A program made the translations under genes and the position numbers. Below the pieces are notes generated by a model, which saw nothing but the letters and a program-made list of their open reading frames with translations, was not told the origin of the DNA and did not search any database. A DNA stretch of 64,000 nt from Planctomyces sp. SH-PL14 (GTDB taxonomy: Bacteria; Planctomycetota; Planctomycetia; Planctomycetales; Planctomycetaceae): positions 3,118,001 to 3,182,000 of the forward strand of contig NZ_CP011270.1 in NCBI RefSeq assembly GCF_001610835.1, given 5' to 3'. The first letter of the stretch is position 1. Each line of letters starts with the position of its first letter. Below are positions 8,171 through 16,375 of the stretch, one piece after another.

Positions 8171-8371
8171 ATGGCCCGCATCGCCAACGAGCTGCCCGGT
8201 CAGCGAGAAGAACGGTCCGCCGCTGCGCTCCCCCCCATGGAGAGTCGCAAACAGCCGGGACAGGATCTGGCCACCTATCTGCGGGACTACGCCCGCGAGG
8301 AACCGGAGATGGCCGCGCTGTGGTGTCTGGGGATCGGATTCGTCCTCGGCTGGAAGCTCCGTCCCTGGTAA
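8171..8371 (+). CDS. Small tail-anchored protein, last gene of the stress operon
   Basis: 66 residues: a hydrophilic N-terminus (MARIANELPGQREERSAAAL), the linker QDLATYLRDYAREEPEMAAL, and a single membrane segment ending GIGFVLGWKLRPW. The REEP-x-MAALWCLGIGFVLGW pattern is again the ElaB/YqjD-type anchor. The ATG at 8171 has AAGAAGGAGAATTCC in front of it. An in-frame ATG at 8129 would add a polar, Lys-rich 14-residue leader without a ribosome-binding site, so it was not chosen. A rho-independent terminator follows 50 nt after the stop. Confidence 0.65.
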   Translation: MARIANELPGQREERSAAALPPMESRKQPGQDLATYLRDYAREEPEMAALWCLGIGFVLGWKLRPW

Positions 8372-8420
8372 GTCCCGGGCAATCCCGCCGGCCGGCTCCT
8401 CCGGAGCCATCCGGGTTTCG

Positions 8421-8472
8421 ACGACGCGCGACCGGGATCGAACGATCCCGGGACCGCGTCGTTTGTGTTTTG
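8421..8472 (+). terminator. Rho-independent terminator of the stress operon
   Basis: A two-step stem: outer arms ACGACGCG / CGCGTCGT and inner arms CCGGGATCG / CGATCCCGG around a 2-nt AA loop. The tail TTTGTGTTTT follows. It lies 50 nt after the 8371 stop and 100 nt before the next gene, so it marks the operon end clearly. Confidence 0.85.
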
Positions 8473-8573
8473 GTCCGTCCGGCCTTATTGAACCGGCATC
8501 ACGGCGCGGGCGATCGTCATCGCCGCCGAGCCGGCTGATCGATCGTCCGAGGCAGGAGTAACCAGGTCGCACC

Positions 8574-9509
8574 ATGCGTCGACTCGCTACTGGAGTGCGG
8601 TCCTACGTTCTCCGGCTGTACGCCGCGTACGAAGCCTTCAACCGGGACGGCGGCTACCACCTGGCGGCGGCGGCCGCGTACTTCTTCGGCCTGGCGCTCT
8701 TCCCGATGCTCTCCGTCGGGATCATGGCGCTCGGCTGGTTCCTCCGCTCTACGCATGCCGGCCAGGACGCCCGGATCCTGATCCTCGACCAGGTCGAGGA
8801 TCACGCCTCGCCGGTCGTCGCGGAGCAGGTCCGGCAGCTCATGGAGCAGATCCAGTTCGGGTCGTCCCAGGGGGGGCTGATCGGGCTGGCAATGCTGTGC
8901 CTGACGGCCCTGGCCGGCTTCGCCCAGCTCCAGCAGGCGTTCGACCGGATCTGGAACGTCCCGGTCCCCGAGCGGCCGGGGATCTGGTCCTTTCTCAGGC
9001 AGGTCCTCTTGGAGCGGGCGGCCGCCTTCCTGATGCTGATGCTGACGGGGGCGCTCGTGCTGGCGGCGTTTTTCTTCTCGACGGTCATGACCACCGTGCA
9101 GGGGTGGGCCGAGCGGCTGCACGTCACGACGCCGGCCCTCTTCTGGACGACCTCGCAGGCCCTGATCTCGCCGACCGTGAACGTTCTGGCCTTTACGCTG
9201 GTTTACCGTTGGCTCCCCAAGGCCCGCGTTCCGTGGCGGGACGTCTTCCACGGCGCGGTGCTGGTGGCGGCCGCGTGGGAGCTGGGCCGGCATGCCCTGG
9301 CCGCCATCTTGATCGGTACCCATTATTCGACCGCGTACGGGATCGTGGGGGCGTTCATCAGTCTGCTGGCGTGGTGCTATTACGGCTGCCTGCTGCTGCT
9401 GCTGGGGGGCGAGTTCGTCGCTTCGCTTGGCCGGGAGCGCTGGACCGGCCGGCCTCCCGAAGAGATGCTCAAGAGCATTTTCCGCACGACGGACGAGGCG
9501 GTGGCCTAG
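8574..9509 (+). CDS. YihY/BrkB family inner-membrane protein
   Basis: 311 residues with six hydrophobic segments. Family landmarks are the N-terminal DGGYHLAAAAAYFFGLALFP, the LQQAFDRIWNVP element, and the closing YSTAYGIVGAFISLLAWCYYGCLLLLLGGEF region. YihY/BrkB proteins were once called ribonuclease BN; that assignment is withdrawn and their role (envelope integrity or transport) is open. The ATG at 8574 follows the terminator of the stress operon. The gene is followed after 9 nt by the zinc/Fe-S protein gene, so the two are probably co-transcribed. Confidence 0.85.
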   Translation: MRRLATGVRSYVLRLYAAYEAFNRDGGYHLAAAAAYFFGLALFPMLSVGIMALGWFLRSTHAGQDARILILDQVEDHASPVVAEQVRQLMEQIQFGSSQGGLIGLAMLCLTALAGFAQLQQAFDRIWNVPVPERPGIWSFLRQVLLERAAAFLMLMLTGALVLAAFFFSTVMTTVQGWAERLHVTTPALFWTTSQALISPTVNVLAFTLVYRWLPKARVPWRDVFHGAVLVAAAWELGRHALAAILIGTHYSTAYGIVGAFISLLAWCYYGCLLLLLGGEFVASLGRERWTGRPPEEMLKSIFRTTDEAVA

Positions 9510-9518
9510 GGGCGATCC

Positions 9519-9968
9519 ATGAACAAGGCGTTCATCAAGGAGAATGACGGGGCGGACCAGGGGTTCTGTCCGCGGTGCGGGCAGGCGGGGATCGCCGTGG
9601 ACGAGGCTCCGCTGGAGACGCATCTTCCGCCGGAGTTGCGGGCGACGCTGGGACGGTCGGTCTACTGGTGCGATCACCCGGACTGCCGTGTCGCGTACTT
9701 TGACAACTTCGATGCGGTCGTCGGTGTGGAGTCGTTGCGGGGGCCGGTCGCTCCGAAGGATCCGGCGGCTCCGCTGTGCAGTTGTTTTGGCGTCACGTAT
9801 GACGACGTGCAGGAGGATGCGGAGGAGGGGAAGCCGACGCGTATCCGGGAGCTGTATCGTCGGTCGCAGTCGCCGGAGGCGGCGTGTGGCCGGTTGGCGC
9901 CGAGTGGGCGTTGCTGTCTGCCAAGTGTTCAGAAGCTCTACTTTCAGCTCCGCGGTGGTATCGATTGA
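9519..9968 (+). CDS. CopZ-like zinc-ribbon / [2Fe-2S] cysteine-rich protein
   Basis: 149 residues with two cysteine clusters. The first is a zinc-ribbon-like set, FCPRCGQ ... WCDHPDCRVAYF (residues ~16-62). The second, CSCFGVT ... CGRLAPSGRCC (~87-135), resembles the bacterioferritin-associated-ferredoxin/NifU-type [2Fe-2S] module. The same two-module order forms the N-terminal half of archaeal CopZ copper chaperones, which use a redox-active Fe-S centre. The heavy-metal-associated (GMTCxxC) domain of full CopZ is missing here. A role in metal reduction or handling is an inference from that likeness; the cluster type needs spectroscopy. Confidence 0.7.
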   Translation: MNKAFIKENDGADQGFCPRCGQAGIAVDEAPLETHLPPELRATLGRSVYWCDHPDCRVAYFDNFDAVVGVESLRGPVAPKDPAAPLCSCFGVTYDDVQEDAEEGKPTRIRELYRRSQSPEAACGRLAPSGRCCLPSVQKLYFQLRGGID

Positions 9969-9980
9969 GCCCCTGACGAG

Positions 9981-10295
9981 CCGGGTCCAGGGGCACCCTG
10001 GTGGGGGATGCAAGGGGGTCACACCCCCTTGCCCGCCGGAGGCTTGTCTCGTCGAGAGTTGTCTGAAGGAGCACGTGTCCAAGCGCGGACACCGTGCCGT
10101 ATGCCCCCTCACCAAGCCACGGGGAGTTCAAAGCGAGCGGTCAGTCCGCAGCGCCGGCTTCACAAAGCGGACGTCCGTTAAATCCCACGGTTCCTCATGG
10201 AAGTGCCTCCGGCGGCAAGGGGGCGTGGCCCCCTTGACCCCAGCCTGCCGTGGCACGTTGGGTTTGAGGTGGCATAGCCGTGCCGGCCTGGACGG
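9981..10295 (+). repeat. Structured intergenic repeat, copy A (full length)
   Basis: Begins CCGGGTCCAGGGGCACCCTGG 13 nt after the 9968 stop and ends near GTGCCGGCCTGGACG. It shows the left hairpins CCAGGG-GCA-CCCTGG and AAGGGGGT-N-ACCCCCTT, a core starting TTGTCTGAAGGAG, and the right arm GCCTCCGGCGGCAAGGGGGC. That right arm is the inverted complement of the left arm. It fills most of the 9969-10414 gap; the remaining ~120 nt contain nothing I recognise. Confidence 0.85.
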
Positions 10296-10414
10296 CGTCC
10301 TTCCTCGCAATCCCAGCAGCGTGGCCAGACGATGCCTCCTTCGATACGACTCCCACATGAGCACGAGGCGCGCGCCGTCCGCCCCTGAGCCAGAGACAAC
10401 CGAAAGACCGGAGC

Positions 10415-10891
10415 ATGCCCGACCAGGCGCCCCCGACACCCGCACCCGATCCACAGCACGAGCCGTCCCCCGGCGACGTGCGGATGCTCTTCGTCTACGG
10501 CACCCTCCGCCGCCAATCGGCTCACCGCATGGCCCGCTACCTGGCGGAGAACGCGCGATTCGTGGGCGAAGGAGTCGCCTGGGGAACGCTGGTCAACCTG
10601 GGGTCCTACCCCGGACTCGCCCTGCCCGGCCAGACGGCCGTCGTCGGAGACGTCTACGAGTTCCCCGAGGACTCCGCCCCCCGGCACATCGCCGCCCTCG
10701 ACGCCTACGAGGGCTGCGGAACGAACGACCCGCGCCCCCACGAGTACCGGCGGGAGCTCATTGCTGTGCGAATCGCCGACGGATCGGAGACGACCGTCTG
10801 GGGCTACCTCATGAACGATCGGCCGGACCGGTTCGAGATCATTCCCGGCGGGGACTACCTGGCCTGGGTCCTCACCCGCGCGACGCGATAA
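10415..10891 (+). CDS. Gamma-glutamylcyclotransferase-like (AIG2/GGCT fold) protein
   Basis: 158 residues. After a disordered Pro-rich leader (~22 residues), the GGCT fold starts with RMLFVYGTLRR, the YGTLR signature. WGTLVNLGSYPGLALPG follows, then VVGDVYEFPEDS and LDAYEGCG, whose Glu is the expected catalytic residue, and a VWGYLMN strand. Members remove gamma-glutamyl groups or 5-oxoproline-linked amines; the substrate cannot be fixed from sequence. It converges with the GH32 gene with only 21 nt between stops. Confidence 0.85.
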   Translation: MPDQAPPTPAPDPQHEPSPGDVRMLFVYGTLRRQSAHRMARYLAENARFVGEGVAWGTLVNLGSYPGLALPGQTAVVGDVYEFPEDSAPRHIAALDAYEGCGTNDPRPHEYRRELIAVRIADGSETTVWGYLMNDRPDRFEIIPGGDYLAWVLTRATR

Positions 10892-10912
10892 CCCACTGCG
10901 TCATCGGCCCGC

Positions 10913-13045
10913 TCATCGGCTCTCCGCAGCCCATACCGACCGGACCCGGGAGATATCGAGCGAGCGGATCCGCGTCGTTCCGCCAGTGCCGGAGAGCCGG
11001 ACGGTCTTGCCTTCGGGCCGCGAAGCCCGCTCCCGGCTGATCGCCACTTCCCCGTCGTTGACGAAAACCTCGATCGACCGTCGGTCGAGAAGGATGTCGA
11101 GCGAGAACGTCGAGTCCCGGACCGGCAGATCGACCGTGACGTCGCGGACCGTGAGCTTCGCTGTTTTGCCGCTGCAGACGACCTTCTCGCCGCCGACCTC
11201 AATCACGAGTTCTCCCTGGGACGGGAGACCGACGACCGTGGTCCGGACCCGCATCTCCGTCCCGCCGACGTCGATCGTCTGCGGCGCGTCGGGTTCGATC
11301 CGCAGCTCGGCCCGCTGCTGCGGGGCCTCTTCCAGACTCTTGAGCTCCCGCACCGGAACGGCAAACAGCCGAATCCCCTCGCCGGTCTTCCGGAGCGACA
11401 GCTCGACCGGGATCGTCATCTGCTGGTTGAACGGCATCCCGGGCGAGACGATCCCGTTGGCCCAGCCGATCTGGATGCAGCGGCCGTCCGGAGTATTGCT
11501 GTAGGTCTGGGCCGCATAGAAGTTGCCGTGCCACACCCGCTGCTTCCGCGTGTCGTTCCCCTCGGGCGTGAAGACCTTCCCGTCGAACGCCCCCGCGAGA
11601 TACTGCCCGTCCGCGCCGTAGAGCACCCACCGCGTCTCGCCGCTCCCGCCGGCGACCGGAAGTTCCACGAGGTCGGGGCACTCAAAGAAACCCTCGATCC
11701 GGCTGGCGAACGTCCAGCTCTTCAGATCGGGCGACGTGTGGAACGTGATCCACCGCTTGCCGTCCTGCTCGCTGTAGAGCGCCATGACCCACTGCTTCGA
11801 CCCCTTGTGATACAGCAGCCGCGGGTCGCGGCCGACGTGCCGCACGACCGGGTTCCCCTCGTACTCCGTCCAGGTCCGGCCGTTGTCGTTGCTGTAGACG
11901 ATGCACTCGCCGCGTCCCGTGCTGGTGTAGGCCCCGACGAGCGGCGGCTTGTCCTTCGTCCCGAACCCCGACTCGTTCCGCTCGTCGACGACGGCGCTCC
12001 CGGAAAAGGCCCAGTCGCCGAACTTCTGCGGATAGATCCCGATCGGGAGTTCCTTCCAGCGAAGGAGGTCCGGGCTGACCGCGTGCCCCCAGTGCATGTT
12101 CCCCCAGCCGTGCCCATACGGGTTGTGCTGGTAATAAAGGTGGTACTCGCCGTCCTTCCAGACCAGCCCGTTGGGATCGTTGAGCCAGCCCCGGCGGGAG
12201 GTGAAGTGGAACTGCGGGCGGAGCGTCTCCTGGTACAGCGCGTCCGCGGCCGGCAGCCCGTCGTGCTGTTCGATCGCCGGCAGCGGGCTGTCGCCGCGCC
12301 GCTGGCTCTCGATGACGAGGTTCTTCCCGCGGAACGCCGTGACATCGGCGAACGCGTGAAAGTCCGTCCGGTCCTGGGCCAGCTCGATCTCAAACTCCCG
12401 CACGACCGCGCCGTCGACGGAGAACCGCATCCGTTGCCGCGGCGCTCCGGTCTGGACCGGGAGCCACAGGTACGCCTTGTCGACAGCGATATCCCACCGC
12501 GCCGGCTCGGCCATCCGCTTCCGGTCGCTCTGGACGACCTGGTCGACACTGACGTGCCCCCAGCCGCCGCGATGCTCATCGACGATGCGAAGGACACCCT
12601 TCTGGCCGGACAGCGCGGCCACGTCCCACGTCCGCCACTCGAGCCGCTCGGACCCGCCTGGCCGGTCGTTCGGCCCGCTCGCCGACTGGACGACCTTACC
12701 GTCGACCAGAAGGTCGATCCGCGTGTCGTAGTGCGCTCCGCCGCCGATCAGGAAGTTGAGGTACTTTCGCTCGATGGTGAACGGCGGAGAGGTCAGCGTC
12801 CCGACCGTCCCGTCGCCGCCTGCGAACGAGTTGACGAGCCGCTTCCCTTCGAAGCCGTCGACCTGCATCTGCCCCGGCAGCGTTCCCGCCGCCGGTCCGG
12901 GGCCGAACGCCTCGCCGGTCGCCTTCCAGTCGCCGTAGGTCTCCTGCTCGAAGTCGGCGACGACGATGTCAGGCCGGTCTTCCGCGGGGAGACTTCGAGC
13001 GAACGCCGAGAGAAACAGGACCGACCAGAAGACCGAGCGCGTCAT
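10913..13045 (-). CDS. Secreted GH32 fructan hydrolase (levanase/inulinase-like)
   Basis: 710 residues with a signal peptide (~1-21, VFWSVLFLSAFARSLPAED). Residues ~22-255 form a beta-rich region of the kind found ahead of bacteroidetal and planctomycetal levanases. The GH32 five-bladed propeller starts at ~270 with GWLNDPNGLVW, holding the nucleophile Asp. It continues with HNPYGHGWGNMHWGH, GRDPRLL (stabilising Asp) and FECPDLVELP (acid/base Glu), and a beta-sandwich forms the last ~150 residues. All three catalytic carboxylates are present, so it should be active on beta-fructosides outside the cytoplasm. No sucrose/fructose transporter or SusCD pair is near, so it probably works alone or with genes elsewhere. 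Confidence 0.9.
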   Translation of the reverse strand: MTRSVFWSVLFLSAFARSLPAEDRPDIVVADFEQETYGDWKATGEAFGPGPAAGTLPGQMQVDGFEGKRLVNSFAGGDGTVGTLTSPPFTIERKYLNFLIGGGAHYDTRIDLLVDGKVVQSASGPNDRPGGSERLEWRTWDVAALSGQKGVLRIVDEHRGGWGHVSVDQVVQSDRKRMAEPARWDIAVDKAYLWLPVQTGAPRQRMRFSVDGAVVREFEIELAQDRTDFHAFADVTAFRGKNLVIESQRRGDSPLPAIEQHDGLPAADALYQETLRPQFHFTSRRGWLNDPNGLVWKDGEYHLYYQHNPYGHGWGNMHWGHAVSPDLLRWKELPIGIYPQKFGDWAFSGSAVVDERNESGFGTKDKPPLVGAYTSTGRGECIVYSNDNGRTWTEYEGNPVVRHVGRDPRLLYHKGSKQWVMALYSEQDGKRWITFHTSPDLKSWTFASRIEGFFECPDLVELPVAGGSGETRWVLYGADGQYLAGAFDGKVFTPEGNDTRKQRVWHGNFYAAQTYSNTPDGRCIQIGWANGIVSPGMPFNQQMTIPVELSLRKTGEGIRLFAVPVRELKSLEEAPQQRAELRIEPDAPQTIDVGGTEMRVRTTVVGLPSQGELVIEVGGEKVVCSGKTAKLTVRDVTVDLPVRDSTFSLDILLDRRSIEVFVNDGEVAISRERASRPEGKTVRLSGTGGTTRIRSLDISRVRSVWAAESR

Positions 13046-13096
13046 GGAAGCCCCTCAAGGTCGCCAGCGTCGTCACGAGCCGTCCGCCGCGCCCAA

Positions 13097-13558
13097 TCAG
13101 CTTCCCAGGTCGACGATGAGGTCGTTCTTGGAGGCGTCGGCGTCGATCATCTGCGTGAGCCCGCTCGAGTCGGACTTTGAGAACTTCTCGGGGATCAACG
13201 ACTTGGGAGCCTTGGGCGCCGGGGCCTGCGTCATCTTGAGGTATTCCGGACTTCCGATCTCCACCGGAGTGGTCGACGTCATCGGCGGCGTATCCATGGC
13301 GGCGACGGTCACGCGGTGCTCTCCGATCACGGCGCCGGCACGCCCCTTGGTCGCCAGAACGAACTCACCCTGGTCATTCGTCGTGCCGACAGCCATCGCC
13401 CCGTTCTTCGGAATGAAGGACACGTGCGCCCGGGGGACCGGTTTGCCCTGATACATCACCTTCCCCTTGGCGGCGGCGAGATCCGGATCTCCGGAGCCGC
13501 CAGAGCATCCGACGCAGAGAACCGACAGAACGAGCGCGATTTTCCAGTTGGCAATCAT
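13097..13558 (-). CDS. Lipoprotein with carboxypeptidase-regulatory-like domain
   Basis: 153 residues. The start MIANWKIALVLSVLCVGCSG is a lipoprotein signal with the lipidated Cys at ~18. The mature domain (GKVMYQGKPVPRAHVSFIPK ... TTNDQGEFVLATKGRAGA ... GEHRVTVAAM) is the small transthyretin/CNA-B-like beta sandwich that planctomycetes encode directly after DUF1559 genes. The ATG at 13558 was chosen for the lipobox; the frame stays open 21 codons further. It lies 198 nt downstream of the DUF1559 gene on the same strand, separated by a strong hairpin. The role is presumably structural in the envelope, but it is unproven. Confidence 0.75.
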   Translation of the reverse strand: MIANWKIALVLSVLCVGCSGGSGDPDLAAAKGKVMYQGKPVPRAHVSFIPKNGAMAVGTTNDQGEFVLATKGRAGAVIGEHRVTVAAMDTPPMTSTTPVEIGSPEYLKMTQAPAPKAPKSLIPEKFSKSDSSGLTQMIDADASKNDLIVDLGS

Positions 13559-13628
13559 GGAGGATTCCCATCGAGGGGGCATCAAAGACGTCACGTCACG
13601 AGGCGGAGCCCACGGCTCCAAAGACTTC

Positions 13629-13665
13629 GCAGCTCCGGTCCGTTCTGATCACGGACCGGAGCTGC
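13629..13665 (-). terminator. Perfect 15-bp hairpin between DUF1559 and lipoprotein genes
   Basis: GCAGCTCCGGTCCGT and its exact complement ACGGACCGGAGCTGC flank the 7-nt loop TCTGATC. There is no T-run after it on the minus strand (GAAGTCTTTGG follows). It may therefore act as a partial terminator or an mRNA-end stabiliser that sets the ratio of the two products rather than a full stop. Confidence 0.6.
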
Positions 13666-13756
13666 GGAACTAAGCGGCGGATCCCGCCGAGCGGCAGCCG
13701 GACCGACATGCGGCTCGCATGCCAGCCCGCCGGCTCTGCGCGATGCGGATAACAGC

Positions 13757-14716
13757 CTACTGGAAGCTGGCAGGGCGGCTGTCCGCCTTGCCGCCGAGAT
13801 ACTGGTACATCTGATGGTCGATGTTTTCGCTCAGGAAGTGGACAGCGCCGTCGCACGCAAGGAAGTGGCAGCCGCCGGTGTGGTGGGAGCGGAAACCCCA
13901 GCTGATGTTCCACTGGTTCTTGCCGGTGCAGGTCGGGTGAGTGATCTGCGCGGGGGTCGCATTGTTGCACGTATTCATGTTGTTGATCGGGACCAGCGTC
14001 GTCGCGTGGGCGTTGCCGCTGCCATTCTGATCCCACCAGCCGGCGTTGTGGTCGTGACACATGGCGAGCATCTCACCGACCATGATCGTGTTCGACATGC
14101 CGTCGGCAATGTCCTTGAACTTGGCCCCGTAGCCCTGTCGGGAGAATACCCCGGACACCTGCGCCCCGTTGCAGGTATTGCCGGTTCCGACCATGTTGGC
14201 CTGCGCGAAGGACTGGAACGGATTGCACATCGGATCCTGCGAGCCGTTCGGGCTCGCCCCGAGCGAGCCGGTGTAACTGGGGGTCGCCCAGTTCGTGTCC
14301 ACGACACCCGACTGATCGGTCGGACAGACGGCGTAGGGGACCTGATGCTGCCGGGCTGGCTTGCCATCCGAAAGGACTTGATCTGGTACGACCGCCAGGT
14401 TCATGTCGAGCTGGTTGTAAAGCCCGGCTTGGTCCATGTAGGGGAGAATGCGGACCTGCCAGCCGATGCGGGGGCCGCTGCCGCAACAGTTGTTCGTCTC
14501 GCAACCGGATCCCCCGGGGGGGAACTGGCCAAAAACTTCGCTGTAGCTGTGCACCCCGATGCCGTACTGCTTGAGGTTGTTTCTGCACTGCGACGCCCGC
14601 GCCGCCTCCCGGGCTTGCTGCACCGCGGGCAACAGGATCGCGACGAGAACCGCGATAATGGCGATGACGACCAGCAACTCGATCAGCGTGAAGGCGCGAC
14701 GAAGACGAGCTCTCAT
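13757..14716 (-). CDS. DUF1559 domain protein with type IV pilin-like N-terminus
   Basis: 319 residues. The start MRARLRRAFTLIELLVVIAI contains the prepilin peptidase site (after Ala/before FTLIE) and the hydrophobic pilin helix. A long DUF1559 (SBP_bac_10) domain follows, closing with the H-x9-DG region (HHTGGCHFLACDGAVHFLSE). Four or more cysteines and many Asn/Gly residues suggest a secreted, disulfide-bearing pseudopilin. Planctomycetes have dozens of these; they are thought to form surface or periplasmic assemblies, but their function is unknown. The ATG at 14716 is used because it gives a normal prepilin leader; a frame start 12 codons upstream would spoil it. Confidence 0.85.
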   Translation of the reverse strand: MRARLRRAFTLIELLVVIAIIAVLVAILLPAVQQAREAARASQCRNNLKQYGIGVHSYSEVFGQFPPGGSGCETNNCCGSGPRIGWQVRILPYMDQAGLYNQLDMNLAVVPDQVLSDGKPARQHQVPYAVCPTDQSGVVDTNWATPSYTGSLGASPNGSQDPMCNPFQSFAQANMVGTGNTCNGAQVSGVFSRQGYGAKFKDIADGMSNTIMVGEMLAMCHDHNAGWWDQNGSGNAHATTLVPINNMNTCNNATPAQITHPTCTGKNQWNISWGFRSHHTGGCHFLACDGAVHFLSENIDHQMYQYLGGKADSRPASFQ

Positions 14717-15111
14717 GAACCACCGCTCCCAGAATTGAACGTCGGTTTCCAAGCCTCGGTCAGATCGAACGGACTTGGAAGAAGATGTGAATTAAGACGA
14801 GATTCAGGATATCCCCCGACCGACCGCGTTGCAAATTCCGTGCGAGCTAATTAATCGCACGGCCGTCCTGCCGGTGTGGCCTCGCCTGCCCTGATCAGGG
14901 CGTCGAACAAGGCTGGTGCTGACGTGGCGGCATTCAGGCTGGCGGCGGGGCGGCCACCACCGGGCTGCGGTCGTGCGGCTCGGGCCGGTTGGTCGGGGAT
15001 CGCCATTGTCTTCGATCCAGTCGACCGGCCGACTTTTGCCGATCTTGCTCCTCGGCCGCAAATCGAGTGGAGGCGCGGTGGGCCGCGGCGAAACACCACG
15101 GTCAGTCCGCC
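14717..15111. other. Intergenic region with one stem-loop
   Basis: Lies between the DUF1559 start and the TPR stop, both minus strand. The right part is GC-rich and featureless. At 14838-14862 there is a stem-loop, CCGTGCGA / TCGCACGG around an AT-rich 9-nt loop (GCTAATTAA). It could end the TPR transcript or mark an operator for the DUF1559 gene. No repeat copy is present. Confidence 0.45.
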
Positions 15112-16278
15112 TTAGCGGCCCGCGCCGCCTGAGGTGTTTTGCGCCGCTCGTTCCCAGACTTCCGCCATTTCCGGACGTCCCAGCTGGCGGCAGAGCGCCG
15201 CGAGCTCCCGGCGAACGGCGGCGTTCTCCGGCTCCTGAATCGCCTGGGCATTGAGATCCGTGAGCGAGCGGTAGAGCTTCTGGGACTCCTCGTAGGCCAG
15301 GAGTTCCCGCTCCGCGTCCTTTTCACGGCCGAGCCGGCGATACGCCTGGGCCAGACGGTACCGGTCGCGAAACTCGTGCGGGCAGCGCGTCAGAAGGTCT
15401 TCCAGGAGAGGGATCGCCGCCTCCGTCTCTCCGCTCTCGAGAGCGCCGCGGGCCGCGAGCGACAGGACCGGGCAGGACGCGCCGTCGAGTCGCCGGGCCG
15501 CTTCGGCCGCCTGACGGCCTTCGGGGATCTTCCCCAGTTCGAGCGACGCCTCCGCCCGCCGCATCAGGACGGGGAGCGTCTCCGGAGACGACTCCAACAG
15601 AATCAGGGCCTCTTCCGAACGCCGTGTGGCGATGTAGCAGCCGGCGAGGCAGTCGCGGATCTCGGCCGCCGGTCCGGGAGGCGGGTTGCGGCGGAGCGCG
15701 TCTTCGCAGTTCGGGATCGCTTCGTCATACCGTTCGAAGTCGGCGTACATCCGACCGGCCAGGTGCCAGGGGCGGAAGTCGTCGGGAGCGAGCTGCTTGA
15801 GCGCTTCGAGTTCGACGAGCGCCAGGTCGTTCGCCCCCAGGTCGTAGTAGACCCCGGCGAGCGTCCGGCGTCCCGCGGCATTGGAGGGGTGTTCCCGCGT
15901 CAACGGCTCGAGGCACAGGCGAGCTTCGGCCAGACGTCCCAGGGCGGCGAGCGCCTCCCCCGTCACCTGCTGGAGCGGCTCGCGCAGGTCCGAGCGGGGA
16001 TCGAGCCCGGAGAAGAGGTCCAGGGCCGCGGCCGGTTTCCCCTCGCGGAGGAGCAGGGTTCCCTCGAGCAATTGCCGTCGCGGATCCTCGGAACCGATCG
16101 GACGGGCCGATGCCATCTCGCGGCGGGCCTCGTCGAGGTTCCTTGCCTCCAGCGCGGCCCACGCGCGGTCGAACCGTCCCGCGTCGCCAGTCGGCCAGAG
16201 CCCAATGCCGATCACGGCCGCCAGCCCCAAGAGCAGGGCGACGACGACGATCGACCGGACGATCTGAACTCTTTTCAT
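15112..16278 (-). CDS. TPR-repeat protein, membrane-anchored
   Basis: 388 residues. The N-terminal signal anchor (VRSIVVVALLLGLAAVIGIGLWP, ~7-29) precedes about eight to nine tetratricopeptide units. Examples are FDRAWAALEARNLDEARREM, LLEGTLLLREGKPAAALDLF, YYDLGANDLALVELEALKQL and YRLAQAYRRLGREKDAERELLAYEE. TPR arrays bind partner proteins; no catalytic domain is attached. The protein is probably periplasmic, held by its N-terminus. The ATG at 16278 is the only sensible start. Neighbours give no functional hint: it stands alone between a DUF1559 region and repeat copy B. Confidence 0.8.
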   Translation of the reverse strand: MKRVQIVRSIVVVALLLGLAAVIGIGLWPTGDAGRFDRAWAALEARNLDEARREMASARPIGSEDPRRQLLEGTLLLREGKPAAALDLFSGLDPRSDLREPLQQVTGEALAALGRLAEARLCLEPLTREHPSNAAGRRTLAGVYYDLGANDLALVELEALKQLAPDDFRPWHLAGRMYADFERYDEAIPNCEDALRRNPPPGPAAEIRDCLAGCYIATRRSEEALILLESSPETLPVLMRRAEASLELGKIPEGRQAAEAARRLDGASCPVLSLAARGALESGETEAAIPLLEDLLTRCPHEFRDRYRLAQAYRRLGREKDAERELLAYEESQKLYRSLTDLNAQAIQEPENAAVRRELAALCRQLGRPEMAEVWERAAQNTSGGAGR

Positions 16279-16375
16279 TGTGCGAACGGCTTCAATGTGG
16301 ACGAGAGGGAAGAAGTGGGGGCTGGGGCGTGGTGTGGCTCAGGGAGACAGGTGGACTTGTACGGCTGTTTAAACC

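Noticed and set aside
9981-10295. Classical insertion sequence or group II intron
   Set aside because: The element is about 310 bp with no transposase, reverse transcriptase or clear target duplication; weak inverted GTCC...GGCAC termini only.
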